A DNA stretch of 59,700 bases from an uncultured Coriobacteriaceae bacterium (GCA_902780305.1 CACZFB010000008.1:52673-112372); one strand, 5' to 3'; positions 37,052 through 46,350 are shown, counted from the stretch's first letter. The notes: generated by a model not told the origin, from the letters alone. Translations and numbers: made by a program.

Positions 37052-38008
37052 CTATTCCGGGGCAATGCGCAAGACGACCATGTGTTGCTGCACGAGCGAG
37101 TCCGTGCGCATAAAGAACACGCGGCCGTTCACGGGCGACTGCAACGTCTCCAAGACATGCGTGTCGAACGCATCGAACACCTGGGCGAGCTTCTGCCCCT
37201 TGCGCACGCGGTCTCCCACCCGAACGGTCGTAATAAGGAAGCCCGCCGACCGCTTGGTCCTCAAATCGACCAGGTCGCTTTCGGCGAGCGGGATGGTTTT
37301 TGAGCCTTGCCTGGCCACACGCTCCGCCGCAGCCGTCAGCACACCACGCGCAACGAGGAATCGCAGCACCGCGTCGGCCACCAGATCCGCACTGCCCTTG
37401 TCGATGCGATCGGTGGCCTTGCTATAGAGCGAAAACGCATGCGTGCCGCTTTGCTGCCACACGTAGTTGAGCGTCGACTCGTCGTAGGCGGTGGGCATGC
37501 GCGTCACCACGTAGGGCAGGCAGAAGTCGCGGGCAAGCTCCACCGAGCGATCCGAGATGGGTCCCTGATAAGTAATGCGCACGTGCGGCAGGAAGTCCCC
37601 CTGCTGGCTGAAGCTGCACAGCTGAATCCCCTGCTCGTAGGTCTGTGCCACGCGCAGAATCGACGCCGCGATGCGCTCGGTGGTCCCACCGTCTGCGTCC
37701 CCGGGAAAGCTCCTGTTTATGTCGGACCGCTCCACCGGCCAAAAACGCTGGTGGACGTTCATGGAGAACGGATTGACGCAAGGCAGCACGAGGATGTTCA
37801 CGTGCGCGTCAATCATCCCGTCCCGCTCGAGGTTGGCGAGCATCGCCACGAGCCGGGCGCAGATAAAGGTTTGCTGCACCTCGTTGCCTCGCGTGGACCC
37901 CACGATGGCGCATGCGCGAACACCGCGATCGTTGCCGAACTCAAACCCCCGAATGCGCATGGGCTCCCGGTGAGGCACCTCCATCTGAAACACGATGCCA
38001 CGTCTCAT
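37052..38008 (-). CDS. Aspartoacylase/AstE-family (M14-like) protein, altered metal site
   Basis: 318 aa. The first motif, normally G-x-H-G-x-E, reads GSTRGNEVQQTF: Glu kept, His replaced by Arg. The next His site reads QLCSFSQQG, His replaced by Cys. Downstream FWPVERSDINRSFPGDADGG gives the R-x-F-P motif of the family. The C-terminal part (LRTKRSAGFLITTVRVGDRV) is the small beta domain typical of AstE/AspA. Stop-start overlap (ATGA) with its paralogue upstream. Likely weakly active or a partner subunit; substrate unknown. Confidence 0.75.
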   Translation of the reverse strand: MRRGIVFQMEVPHREPMRIRGFEFGNDRGVRACAIVGSTRGNEVQQTFICARLVAMLANLERDGMIDAHVNILVLPCVNPFSMNVHQRFWPVERSDINRSFPGDADGGTTERIAASILRVAQTYEQGIQLCSFSQQGDFLPHVRITYQGPISDRSVELARDFCLPYVVTRMPTAYDESTLNYVWQQSGTHAFSLYSKATDRIDKGSADLVADAVLRFLVARGVLTAAAERVARQGSKTIPLAESDLVDLRTKRSAGFLITTVRVGDRVRKGQKLAQVFDAFDTHVLETLQSPVNGRVFFMRTDSLVQQHMVVLRIAPE

Positions 38009-38934
38009 AGCCCCTCCTCAAGTATCCGCGCGAGCAGCGACCCGGGCTGAGCGATGGGATAGGCCCGAAGCGAGAAGAGCAGCCCGTTGCACGGGGCGCG
38101 CACCTCGCACGCGGTCGTCCCCTCCAGCGGATCCACTATCGAGCCGATTACGTCGTCCCTTCTTACCTGCGTGCCATGCTCCACCCGCGGGACAAACAGG
38201 CCCGGGCTGGACGCAGTGATGACGGCAACGTTGCCACCCCGTACCACCCTGGGAAACGGCAGGGCTATGGTGGGGCCGGTCCACGCGTGCAGGTGTTCCA
38301 GCAGGCGCAGGATTCCCTCCACCAACCACGAACTGGAATCCATGCTCACGCCGGTGCTCGCGCCCATCTCGACGACGATCGTCGGACACCGCTTCGCGTT
38401 GAGCGCATGCGCCAAGGTGGGCTCGGCCACGGGCTGACGATCACGCACCCAAATAATCTGGGGATTGAGCAAAGAGGCGAGGTCGACAAGGTTTTTGGCG
38501 TTGCCCTCGTCTATGCGTGCCTGTGTCATCTCGCGCACATGGACGTTGGACGAGTGAATCACCACGCAAACGCGAGCGCCCAAAATGTCGCGAAACACGG
38601 CATCGGCGAGCGCCTCCGTAAGGTTGCCATCGGGATTGCCCGGAAAGGTGCGCTCAAGGTCGATGTCAAACTGCGGCACCCCGTGTTCGAGCGACGAGAT
38701 CCCCAAGGGATTGAGGGCCGGATACACGTCCACGACGCCCGTCAGACTCAGCGGGTTCTCGTTCAGCCGACGCACGAGCTCGTACGCCACGAACTGACCC
38801 TCCAGCTCGTCTCCGTACATGCCCGTAACCACGGCAATTCGTGGGCCGCTGGAACGGACGCCGCTCATGCGGTTCTTCTGCACCACAAGGCTCTCGCCAA
38901 TGGGAAGCATCGCGGTGAATACGGTCTGCAGCAT
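38005..38934 (-). CDS. Aspartoacylase/AstE-family (M14-like) protein
   Basis: 309 aa. The metal motif reads GMYGDELEGQFVAYELVRRL (Glu kept, His replaced by Tyr); the second His is kept in VCVVIHSSNVHVREMTQ. FDIDLERTFPGNPDGN matches the R-x-F-P-G-x-x-x-G pattern and EMGASTGVS holds a later catalytic Glu. C-terminal beta-domain LFVPRVEHGTQVRRDDVIGS. It is paralogous to the next gene, suggesting a heterodimer. First gene of a probable three-gene unit ending in glnA, so an acylated glutamate or aspartate derivative is a fair guess (inference). Confidence 0.78.
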   Translation of the reverse strand: MLQTVFTAMLPIGESLVVQKNRMSGVRSSGPRIAVVTGMYGDELEGQFVAYELVRRLNENPLSLTGVVDVYPALNPLGISSLEHGVPQFDIDLERTFPGNPDGNLTEALADAVFRDILGARVCVVIHSSNVHVREMTQARIDEGNAKNLVDLASLLNPQIIWVRDRQPVAEPTLAHALNAKRCPTIVVEMGASTGVSMDSSSWLVEGILRLLEHLHAWTGPTIALPFPRVVRGGNVAVITASSPGLFVPRVEHGTQVRRDDVIGSIVDPLEGTTACEVRAPCNGLLFSLRAYPIAQPGSLLARILEEGL

Positions 38935-39201
38935 GAGCGTTCCTCACCATCGTCCAAAAAAGATGCGTTCCATACATCAATTTTGCTCAAATGATGCTGC
39001 GGAGTGATTACCCATAGATTTCCGCAATACGTCACGAAGCTCACAAACACATGTCCTAACCGTCACAACTTGATAACGAGCGAAGAGGTCCCCCCAAAGC
39101 GCCCGAGCCGTTGCGTACCGTAGCATCCACGCCCTGCCACGCCTCCCCCACACCTTGCGTCGCAGGGCGCACGAATGACTGCATCGACGAGAGGGGAATC
39201 C

Positions 39202-42200
39202 ATGGACAGAGGACTCTATAGCCCCGAGTTCGAGCATGACGCCTGCGGCATCGGGGCGCTCGCCCACCTTAAGGGCGAGCGCTCGCACCGCATGGTGGAC
39301 GACGCCCTCAGTGTGCTGGTAAACCTCGAGCATCGCGGTGGCAAGGGACTGGAGACGAACACCGGCGACGGAGCGGGCATCCTGTTTCAGATTCCGCATC
39401 GCTTCTTCCGCAAGGAGGCGCAAAAGTGTGGGCACCTGCTACCCGATGAGGGAGATTACGGCGTCGCGATGCTCTTCTGCCCGCAGGACGCACGCGGTGT
39501 TGCCGACGCACGTCGTATCTTCGAGGAGGGCTGTGCGGCCGAGGGAGTGCCCGTGCTGTTTTGGCGCGAGGTGCCGGTGGACGACCACGACCTCGGCGCC
39601 ACGGCACGGGCGTGCATGCCCACCATCCTCCAGGCATTTGTTGCCCGGCCACAAGACGTGGCAACGGGCACGGCGTTCGAGCGAAAGCTGTACGTGTGTC
39701 GACGTGTCATCGAGAAGCGCAGCGATGCGTCGCACGAGCTCTGCGGCAAGATCTTCTATGTGTGCTCCATGAGCTCGCGCACCATCGTGTACAAGGGCAT
39801 GCTCGTCGCAACGCAGATGCGCCGCTTCTTCTTGGACCTCAACGACGCCGCGGTGGAGAGCGCGTTTGCCCTGGTCCACTCTCGCTACTCGACCAACACC
39901 ACGCCCAGCTGGGAGCGAGCGCATCCCAACCGGCTCATCATCCACAACGGCGAGATAAACACGCTGCGCGGCAACGTCAACTGGCTGCGCGCCCGAGAGC
40001 CGCACCTCTATTCGCCCGTACTTGGTGCCGAGCTGGAGAAGGCGCTGCCCATCATCAACCGCGAGGGTTCGGACTCGGCGATCCTGGACAACATGATCGA
40101 GTTTCTGCTTATGAACGGCCGTGACCTCGCACGTGCCGTGACGCTCGTCATCCCCGAACCCTGGGACCGCAACGCCCAGCTCTCGGAGCGGCGACGCAGC
40201 TACGACGCCTACCAGTCCATGCTCATGGAGCCATGGGACGGGCCGGCCGCCATTGCGTTTACGGACGGCATCGTTATGGGCGCCGCACTGGACCGAAACG
40301 GCCTTCGCCCCGCCCGCTACTACGTTACGCGCGACGACCGGCTGATCCTCGCCAGCGAGGTTGGGGCCATCGACATGGACGCCAGCGTGATCCTGCAGGC
40401 TGGGTGCCTGGGCCCCGGCGAGATGCTGCTCGTGGACCCCGCTCAGGGTCGCGTGATCTACAACGACGAGCTACGCGACACATTCGCCTCGCAAAAGCCG
40501 TTTGGCACCTGGCTGGACACCCAAACGGTCGACGTGAGCGACCTCCCGGTGCCCGATGCACAACCCACAGATGGCCAGCCGGGCGGCGAGCACGACGAGA
40601 ACGAGCCAATTGCCTGGCGCCTGGCATGCCACGGCTACCATTTTGACGACGTGGAGGAGGTTGTGCGCCCCATGGCGCAAACGGGCAGCGTTCCCTTGGC
40701 CTCCATGGGCACCGATGCGCCTCCGGCCATACTCTCCCGACGGCCGCGTTCGTTCTTCGACTACTTCAACGAGCTCTTTGCGCAGGTAACCAACCCGCCC
40801 ATCGACGCGCTGCGCGAGAGCATGGTTACCTCCAACGTGCTCTACCTCGGCAACCACGGCAACCCATTGGAGGACAGCCAAGACAACTGCCGCACGATTC
40901 GCCTGGATGGTCCGGTACTCTCGCAGGACGACTTCGAGCGCATCCGCCGCATCGACCGCGTGGGGTTCCGCGCGCAGACGTTCTATACCGTCTATCCCGC
41001 AGATGCCGGCCCACATGCGTTGGAGGATGCGCTCGACGACCTCGACCGGCGCGTGAGCGATGCGGTCGCCCACGGCGTGAACATCGTTATTCTTAGCGAC
41101 CGGGCAGGTGCGGGCGAGGTGCCCATCCCCTCCCTGCTCGCCTTGGGAAGCGTCCACAACCACCTCATCCGTCTGGGCAAGCGCATGCAGGCCGACATCG
41201 TGGTGGAGACGGGCGACGCCATGAGCCCGCACGACTTCGCGGCGCTCGTAGGATACTCGGCGACGGGCATCCACCCTTACCTCGCCCACGAGTGCATCGA
41301 TGACCTCGTGGCGCAGGGCGCCGTGGACCTCGATGTGCATGAGGCCCGCTCGCGCTTCGACCGCGCAGTGACGGCAGGCATCGTTGCCATTATGAGCAAG
41401 ATGGGCATCTCGACCATGCAGGGCTACCACTCCGCCCAGATATTCGAAATCTTGGGCCTCGGCACGTCGCTGGTTGACCGCTACTTTGCCGGCAGCACCT
41501 CCCGCATCGGTGGCCTGGACATCGGCGGGGTCCAGGCCGAGGTGGACGAGCGGTATCGTCTGGCGGCGGCATTCGCGAAGGGGTCCACACCAGGCGCGCT
41601 GCCCAGCTCGGGCATCACCAAGTGGCGGCCGGGCACCGAGGAGCATCTCATCACGCCGCAGGTCATCTACCTGCTGCAACAGGCATGTCGCGAGGGGAAC
41701 TACGAGACCTTCCGCGCGTATGTCAAAGCGGTCCGTCGCCCGGGTCGTGCCGTGGTACTGCGAGACCTGCTCGACTTCGTTCCCCTCACCTCCGGACCGG
41801 TGCCACTGGAGGAGGTTGAGCCCGTCGCGTCTATCGTGCGCAGGTTCAACACGGGGGCCATGAGCTTTGGGTCCATCTCCAAGGAGGCGCACGAGTGCCT
41901 TGCCATCGCCATGAACCGCCTGGGAGGACGGTCCAACACCGGCGAGGGCGGCGAGGACCCCGCCCGCGAGACGCCACTGCCAAATGGCGACAGCCTGAGC
42001 TCCGCCATCAAGCAGGTCGCCTCGGGACGCTTTGGGGTCACGAGCCGCTATCTGGGAAGCGCCATCGAGATTCAGATTAAGATGGCCCAGGGTGCAAAGC
42101 CCGGCGAGGGTGGCCACCTGCCCGGGCGCAAGGTGTGGCCATGGGTGGCACGCATCCGCCACTCCACGCCGGGCGTCGGGCTCATCTCTCCCCCGCCACA

Positions 42201-43800
42201 CCACGACATCTACTCCATCGAGGACCTCGCCGAGCTCATCTTCGACCTCAAGTGCGCAAACCCCAACGCGCGGATTTCGGTAAAGCTGGTGAGCGAGGCC
42301 GGCGTCGGCACCATTGCCACGGGTGTGGCCAAGGGCGGCGCGACCAAGATCTTGGTCTCTGGCTCGAACGGCGGCACGGGGGCGGCACCTCGCGATTCCA
42401 TCTACCATGCGGGTCTGCCCTTGGAGCTCGGTCTTGCCGAGACGCAGCAGACCCTGCTGATAAACGGCCTGCGCTCCCGCGTGGTGCTGGAGGCCGACGG
42501 CAAGCTTATGGACGGGCGCGACGTGGCGATTGCCGCACTGCTCGGCGCGGAGGAGTTCGGCTTTGCCACCATGCCGCTCGTGGCCATGGGTTGCCTCATG
42601 CAGCGCGACTGCCATCAGGACACGTGCCCGGTGGGCATCTGCACGCAGGACGAACGGCTGCGCTGTCGCTTTGCGGGCAGGCCCGAGCACGTGGTGAACT
42701 TTATGACGTTCGTGGCGCAAGACCTGCGCGAGCACATGGCGCGCCTGGGGTTCCGCACCGTGGACGAGATGGTGGGGCATCCCGAGTGCCTGCGTCAGGT
42801 GGAAGTGGAGGGGCACGCGAAGGCCAACGCCTGTGACCTCTCCGACCTGCTCCATCGCGCCACACCCCAACTTGCCGAGGACATTCCCGGTGCCGATGGC
42901 GTGCGCTTCGTCCCCAGTATGGCCGCAGACCTCCATCTGGACCAGACGCTGGACGCCACGCTGTTCGTGCCCTACACCGCAAGCGCACGCGAGCACATGG
43001 TGCCGGTGCGGTTTACCGCCGACATAGACAACGTAAACCGATGCGTGGGCACCATGCTGGGGGCAGCGGTCACGAAGGCCCATCCCGAGGGACTGCCCGC
43101 GGGCGCCATAACCATCGACTGCGCGGGGTCGGGCGGCCAGAGCTTTGGTGCGTTCCTGCCACGCGGCGTGACGCTCAACATTGAGGGCGACGCAAACGAC
43201 TACGTGGGCAAGGGCCTCTCGGGCGGAATCGTTACCGTGCGTCCCTCAAGAAGCGCCACCTATAAGTTCGACGAGAACGTGAGTGTGGGCAACGTTGCCT
43301 TCTATGGTGCAACAAGCGGTCGCGGCTTTATAAACGGCCTAGCAGGGCAGCGTTTTGGCGTACGGAATTCCGGTGCGACGCTCGTGGTGGAGGGCGTGGG
43401 CAACCACGGTTGCGAGTACATGACGGGAGGGGAGGTCGTGATCCTCGGCGAGGTGGGGCCGAACTTCGCCGCCGGCATGAGCGGTGGCGTCGCCTACGTG
43501 TACGACGAGCTGCACACCTTGGAGCGTCGCTGCAACCAGGACATGGTGGACCTGCTCGCGCCAACCGAGGCCGAGCTGGAGCACGTGCGGCAGCTCATGG
43601 AGGAGCACGTTGAGCGCACCAAGAGCCCGCGCGGCATTCGTCTGCTCTACCAGTTCGCGGACGCCCGGCGCTCCTTCGTAAAGGTCATCCCGCGCGAGTA
43701 TCGCAAAATTATCGAGCGTGCGCAGGCAGAGCAGGCGAGCGGCGTGAGTCGCAAGGAGGCGGTCGAGCTTGCGTTCGAGACGTTGAGGAAAGAGGTGTAG
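39202..43800 (+). CDS. gltB: Glutamate synthase large subunit
   Basis: 1532 aa. Amidotransferase domain: propeptide then catalytic Cys in FEHDACGIGALAHLKGERSH; central domain; FMN-binding synthase domain (GGEDPARETPLPNGDS, SVKLVSEAGVGTIATGVAKG); 3Fe-4S ligands CHQDTCPVGICTQ; GXGXG beta-helix C-terminal domain (GGIVTVRPSRSATYKFDENV). It makes two glutamates from glutamine and 2-oxoglutarate. ATG at 39202 has GAGAGGGGAATCC upstream. gltD follows 3 nt later. Divergent from the glnA unit across 267 bp. Confidence 0.97.
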   Translation: MDRGLYSPEFEHDACGIGALAHLKGERSHRMVDDALSVLVNLEHRGGKGLETNTGDGAGILFQIPHRFFRKEAQKCGHLLPDEGDYGVAMLFCPQDARGVADARRIFEEGCAAEGVPVLFWREVPVDDHDLGATARACMPTILQAFVARPQDVATGTAFERKLYVCRRVIEKRSDASHELCGKIFYVCSMSSRTIVYKGMLVATQMRRFFLDLNDAAVESAFALVHSRYSTNTTPSWERAHPNRLIIHNGEINTLRGNVNWLRAREPHLYSPVLGAELEKALPIINREGSDSAILDNMIEFLLMNGRDLARAVTLVIPEPWDRNAQLSERRRSYDAYQSMLMEPWDGPAAIAFTDGIVMGAALDRNGLRPARYYVTRDDRLILASEVGAIDMDASVILQAGCLGPGEMLLVDPAQGRVIYNDELRDTFASQKPFGTWLDTQTVDVSDLPVPDAQPTDGQPGGEHDENEPIAWRLACHGYHFDDVEEVVRPMAQTGSVPLASMGTDAPPAILSRRPRSFFDYFNELFAQVTNPPIDALRESMVTSNVLYLGNHGNPLEDSQDNCRTIRLDGPVLSQDDFERIRRIDRVGFRAQTFYTVYPADAGPHALEDALDDLDRRVSDAVAHGVNIVILSDRAGAGEVPIPSLLALGSVHNHLIRLGKRMQADIVVETGDAMSPHDFAALVGYSATGIHPYLAHECIDDLVAQGAVDLDVHEARSRFDRAVTAGIVAIMSKMGISTMQGYHSAQIFEILGLGTSLVDRYFAGSTSRIGGLDIGGVQAEVDERYRLAAAFAKGSTPGALPSSGITKWRPGTEEHLITPQVIYLLQQACREGNYETFRAYVKAVRRPGRAVVLRDLLDFVPLTSGPVPLEEVEPVASIVRRFNTGAMSFGSISKEAHECLAIAMNRLGGRSNTGEGGEDPARETPLPNGDSLSSAIKQVASGRFGVTSRYLGSAIEIQIKMAQGAKPGEGGHLPGRKVWPWVARIRHSTPGVGLISPPPHHDIYSIEDLAELIFDLKCANPNARISVKLVSEAGVGTIATGVAKGGATKILVSGSNGGTGAAPRDSIYHAGLPLELGLAETQQTLLINGLRSRVVLEADGKLMDGRDVAIAALLGAEEFGFATMPLVAMGCLMQRDCHQDTCPVGICTQDERLRCRFAGRPEHVVNFMTFVAQDLREHMARLGFRTVDEMVGHPECLRQVEVEGHAKANACDLSDLLHRATPQLAEDIPGADGVRFVPSMAADLHLDQTLDATLFVPYTASAREHMVPVRFTADIDNVNRCVGTMLGAAVTKAHPEGLPAGAITIDCAGSGGQSFGAFLPRGVTLNIEGDANDYVGKGLSGGIVTVRPSRSATYKFDENVSVGNVAFYGATSGRGFINGLAGQRFGVRNSGATLVVEGVGNHGCEYMTGGEVVILGEVGPNFAAGMSGGVAYVYDELHTLERRCNQDMVDLLAPTEAELEHVRQLMEEHVERTKSPRGIRLLYQFADARRSFVKVIPREYRKIIERAQAEQASGVSRKEAVELAFETLRKEV

Positions 43801-43803
43801 GCC

Positions 43804-45198
43804 ATGGGAAAGCCGGGAGCATACTTGGAGGTCGCACGACGCGAGCACGACGTGCGTAACGCGACAGACTCCGTCATGGACTACGAGGAGATTGCACGCG
43901 CGCTGCCGCGGGACGAGCAGCGCAGGCAGGCAAGTCGCTGCATGTATTGTGGTGTGGCCTTCTGCCAGACAGGCCTGAGTTTTGGTGGGACGCGACCGAC
44001 GGGATGTCCGCTGCACAACCTCATCCCCGAATGGAACGACCTGCTGTACCGCGGGCTGTGGGAACAGGCGGCAGCGCGGCTGACGCTTACCAACCCCTTT
44101 CCCGAGTTCACAGGGCGGGTGTGTCCGGCTCCGTGCGAACTGGCCTGCAACCTGGGCCTGAACGACCATCCCACCACAATTCGCGATAACGAGCGCGCCA
44201 TCTCGGACTGGTCGTGGGACGAGGGCGCGGTGGCTCCGCTCGTGCCTGCGCCCGCGGACGCCCCTTCCGTCGCCGTGGTTGGCTCAGGTCCCGCCGGCCT
44301 TGCCTGCGCATGGGAGCTCACGCGCCGCGGCATCCGGGTAACGCTCGTGGAGCAAGAGAACCGTGCGGGCGGGCTGCTCATGTACGGCATCCCCAACATG
44401 AAGCTGCCCAAGTACGTGGTGGAGCGACGCGTGAGACTCCTGGAAAAGAGCGGTGTCGACCTGCGACTGGGTATCGATGCCGCAGATCCCGAGGTGGCGG
44501 AGGCGCTGCTTGCGGAGCACGATGCCGTGGTGGCCGCGGTGGGGGCACGAGACGCACGCCGCCTGAGCGTGCCGGGGGCCGAGCTCGAAGGCGTCGTGCT
44601 TGCCGTGGACTATCTTACGAGCGCCACAAGATCCGTGCTGGATGGCGCGGCGGCGAGCATTGACGCCAAGGGGCTGGACGTGGTCGTCATCGGCGGAGGT
44701 GACACGGGAACCGACTGCGTTGCCACCGCACTTCGCCAAGGCGCCAAGAGCGTGACGCAGCTAGAGTTCCTGCCCGAGCCGCCAGCGAGCAGGCTAGAGG
44801 ACAACGTCTGGCCGCAGTGGCCGCGGGTGCGCAAGGACGACTACGGGCAACTGGAGGCCATCGGAGTCCTTGGGCGTGACCCGCGGATGTGGGCCACCGA
44901 GACGCTGGAGGTGCTCGGCAAAGACGGACACGTTTGCGGCCTGCGCATCGTTTCGCTGGACTGGTCGGACGGCAAGCCACAGCGCATCGCCGGCTCGGGG
45001 CGAGTGCTGGACGCGCAACTCGTGCTCATTGCCATGGGCTTCGTCGGCCCGCAGCGGGCCGTGCTCGACGCATTGGGTGCGGAGTCCAATCCCCGGGTGT
45101 TCGTTGCCGGAGACGCGGCCACCGGCCCCTCGCTCGTGGTGAGCGCCATCGCCAGCGGCCTTACCTGCGCCGCCGCCGTGGCCGAGCGCCTTAACTGA
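43804..45198 (+). CDS. gltD: Glutamate synthase small subunit
   Basis: 464 aa. N-terminal Fe-S Cys motifs (CMYCGVAFCQTG, CPLHNLIPEWN, RVCPAPCELACNLGLNDH), FAD-binding VVGSGPAGLACAWELTRRGI, and NADPH-binding VIGGGDTGTDCVATALRQGA. It feeds electrons from NADPH to the large subunit. AAAGAGGTG precedes the ATG. It ends against an oppositely oriented truncated SWIM gene. Confidence 0.96.
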   Translation: MGKPGAYLEVARREHDVRNATDSVMDYEEIARALPRDEQRRQASRCMYCGVAFCQTGLSFGGTRPTGCPLHNLIPEWNDLLYRGLWEQAAARLTLTNPFPEFTGRVCPAPCELACNLGLNDHPTTIRDNERAISDWSWDEGAVAPLVPAPADAPSVAVVGSGPAGLACAWELTRRGIRVTLVEQENRAGGLLMYGIPNMKLPKYVVERRVRLLEKSGVDLRLGIDAADPEVAEALLAEHDAVVAAVGARDARRLSVPGAELEGVVLAVDYLTSATRSVLDGAAASIDAKGLDVVVIGGGDTGTDCVATALRQGAKSVTQLEFLPEPPASRLEDNVWPQWPRVRKDDYGQLEAIGVLGRDPRMWATETLEVLGKDGHVCGLRIVSLDWSDGKPQRIAGSGRVLDAQLVLIAMGFVGPQRAVLDALGAESNPRVFVAGDAATGPSLVVSAIASGLTCAAAVAERLN

Positions 45199-45581
45199 GC
45201 GGCCGTGGCCTTGGGCTTCTTTGCCTTGGACGAGGGCGCCGTATAGATGTAGGGGCTATAGATGAGCTGGAGATACGCCAGGTAGTTTATGGCCAACGCC
45301 ATGCAATGGGCGCACATCCCGTTTTCCAAGGCACGGTCCTCGCAGGTACAAGAGTACTCCAGGACCTCGCGCTCGCGGGTATTTAACGTTACGGTGGTGT
45401 CGTACTTCCTACGTCCATCCGCAACGCTGCCCCACAGCTCGAGCTTGTTGTCGGCTTGCTTGTATTGCCAAGGCTTAACGGCTCGCTCCCACAGCAAGCC
45501 ATAGGCCTTATCGGTGACTTGGTCGTTTGCCGCTTCGCGTTCGAACGCGTCCACATACGTTGGCAGCTCTTCTTTGGACAT
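45199..45581 (-). pseudogene. 5' fragment of a SWIM zinc-finger protein (SNF2-helicase type), truncated
   Basis: Starts MSKEELPTYVDAFEREAAND and carries a complete SWIM motif CTCEDRALENGMCAHCMA (CxCx9CxHC), then breaks off after TAPSSKAKKPK around the gltD stop. The open frame then runs on antisense inside gltD, which cannot be real coding sequence. Full-length relatives continue into a SNF2/SWI2 helicase of around 1000 aa. The left edge of the real fragment is approximate. A deletion or rearrangement joined gltD to this gene. Confidence 0.75.
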
Positions 45582-45660
45582 GACGGCGACATCTCTCCCG
45601 GACGCAGGCGATTCCTTTGGACCTGAGGCCTTAGGAGCCTTAGTCTATCCCATGTGTATG

Positions 45661-45686
45661 TGAGAAAAGGGGTCAAGCCCCTTTTC
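45661..45686. repeat. Family iii hairpin, left of repeat B
   Basis: TGAGAAAAGGGG-TCAAG-CCCCTTTTC, one arm shortened. It flanks repeat B on the left. Confidence 0.75.
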
Positions 45687-45709
45687 CGAGGGGCGCGCCC
45701 GGATGGTCC

Positions 45710-45853
45710 GCAGGCAAGGGTGGGGTCAACTGTGCAGACTAGGGCGCTCTTTTCTGCAACCTCGTTGCAAAGGCGCAGGTAGACGGCACGCCTTCGCGAA
45801 TCGGCAGTTTGGGTCCCCCTTGCCTGTACAGGTTGGCCCGCCCCAGTCTGCGA
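45710..45853. repeat. 144-bp structured repeat, copy B
   Basis: Nearly the same as copy A, with differences that keep pairing: GCAGGC now faces GTCTGC (one G-U), and AACTGTGCAG faces CTGTACAGGTT (one G-U). Bounded by family iii hairpins on both sides and placed at the broken end of the toxin gene. Gene-free interval 45582-45881 holds only this composite. Confidence 0.85.
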
Positions 45854-45880
45854 GAAAAGGGGTTTGGCCCCTTTTCTCAG
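45851..45880. repeat. Family iii hairpin, right of repeat B
   Basis: CGAGAAAAGGGG-TTTGG-CCCCTTTTCTCAG. It touches the premature stop of the toxin. Confidence 0.75.
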
Positions 45881-45881
45881 T

Positions 45882-46055
45882 TTAGACCTGCGCCACGGTT
45901 GGTGCCTTGGCATGCTCAAGGATGGCCTCCTCGGTACGGTCGAGCAGACGCTCCGCTGCGGCGGAGTTCGTGAGCACGTCGTGGACATAGAACACTGCCC
46001 GCTCGAGATCGTCCCAGAAGAGCGGCAGGTACCTCAGCCTATACTGCCTCGGCAC
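45882..46055 (-). pseudogene. Truncated RelE/ParE-family toxin
   Basis: 57 aa where about 100 are expected. The GTG start overlaps the antitoxin stop. VPRQYRLRYLPLFWDDLERA and AAAERLLDRTEEAILEHAK match the N-terminal two thirds of ParE-type toxins, then the frame ends TVAQV-stop exactly at the boundary with the AAACTGAGAAAAGG repeat. The C-terminal beta strands that carry the catalytic or gyrase-binding residues are lost, so it should be inactive. Confidence 0.8.
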
Positions 46056-46305
46056 GATGCAACTCCTCCCTCAGGGCACCAAACACCTCGTCGTGAGAAT
46101 ATCGCATCGTGGTGGACGCCGCCTGACGGTCCGCCGCGTCCAACATCGCCTCTACGTTGCCCGTAAGGCTCTCGTACTGCTCCATGTTCATTACGACCAT
46201 GGAGCCATACCCGTTCTTGGTGAGAAAGACCGGCCCGCCTGTGGCCACCGCCTCCTCGACCGCGGCGTAGTGGTTGCGCAGCTCTGACACCGGCATGATT
46301 TGCAT
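46039..46305 (-). CDS. Phd/YefM-family antitoxin
   Basis: 88 aa. MQIMPVSELRNHYAAVEEAV and the GGPVFLTKNGYGSMVVMNME beta-hairpin are the Phd/YefM DNA-binding domain; the C-terminal helix (MRYSHDEVFGALREELHRA) binds toxin. AAGGAGGTAACG precedes the ATG. The upstream region has CTTATC/GATAAG arms (46327-46350) as a likely operator. Its toxin is truncated, so it may be an orphan regulator now. Confidence 0.88.
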   Translation of the reverse strand: MQIMPVSELRNHYAAVEEAVATGGPVFLTKNGYGSMVVMNMEQYESLTGNVEAMLDAADRQAASTTMRYSHDEVFGALREELHRAEAV

Positions 46306-46326
46306 CGTTACCTCCTTCTGACATAT

Positions 46327-46350
46327 CTTATCTTTTTTTATCACGATAAG
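46327..46350. promoter_or_regulatory. Candidate antitoxin operator
   Basis: CTTATC-N12-GATAAG inverted repeat in an unusually T-rich stretch, 22 nt ahead of the antitoxin start; likely overlaps its promoter (TAAGAT on the minus strand). Confidence 0.45.

Noticed and set aside
38935..39201. Glutamine riboswitch upstream of gltB or the glnA unit
   Set aside because: I looked for the conserved glnA-motif sequence and did not find it.
40471..43083. 870-codon antisense frame inside gltB
   Set aside because: Mirror of a conserved coding region, no family features.
44841..45198. C-terminal extension of the SWIM protein through gltD
   Set aside because: This stretch is antisense to the conserved end of gltD, so the real fragment must end near 45199.
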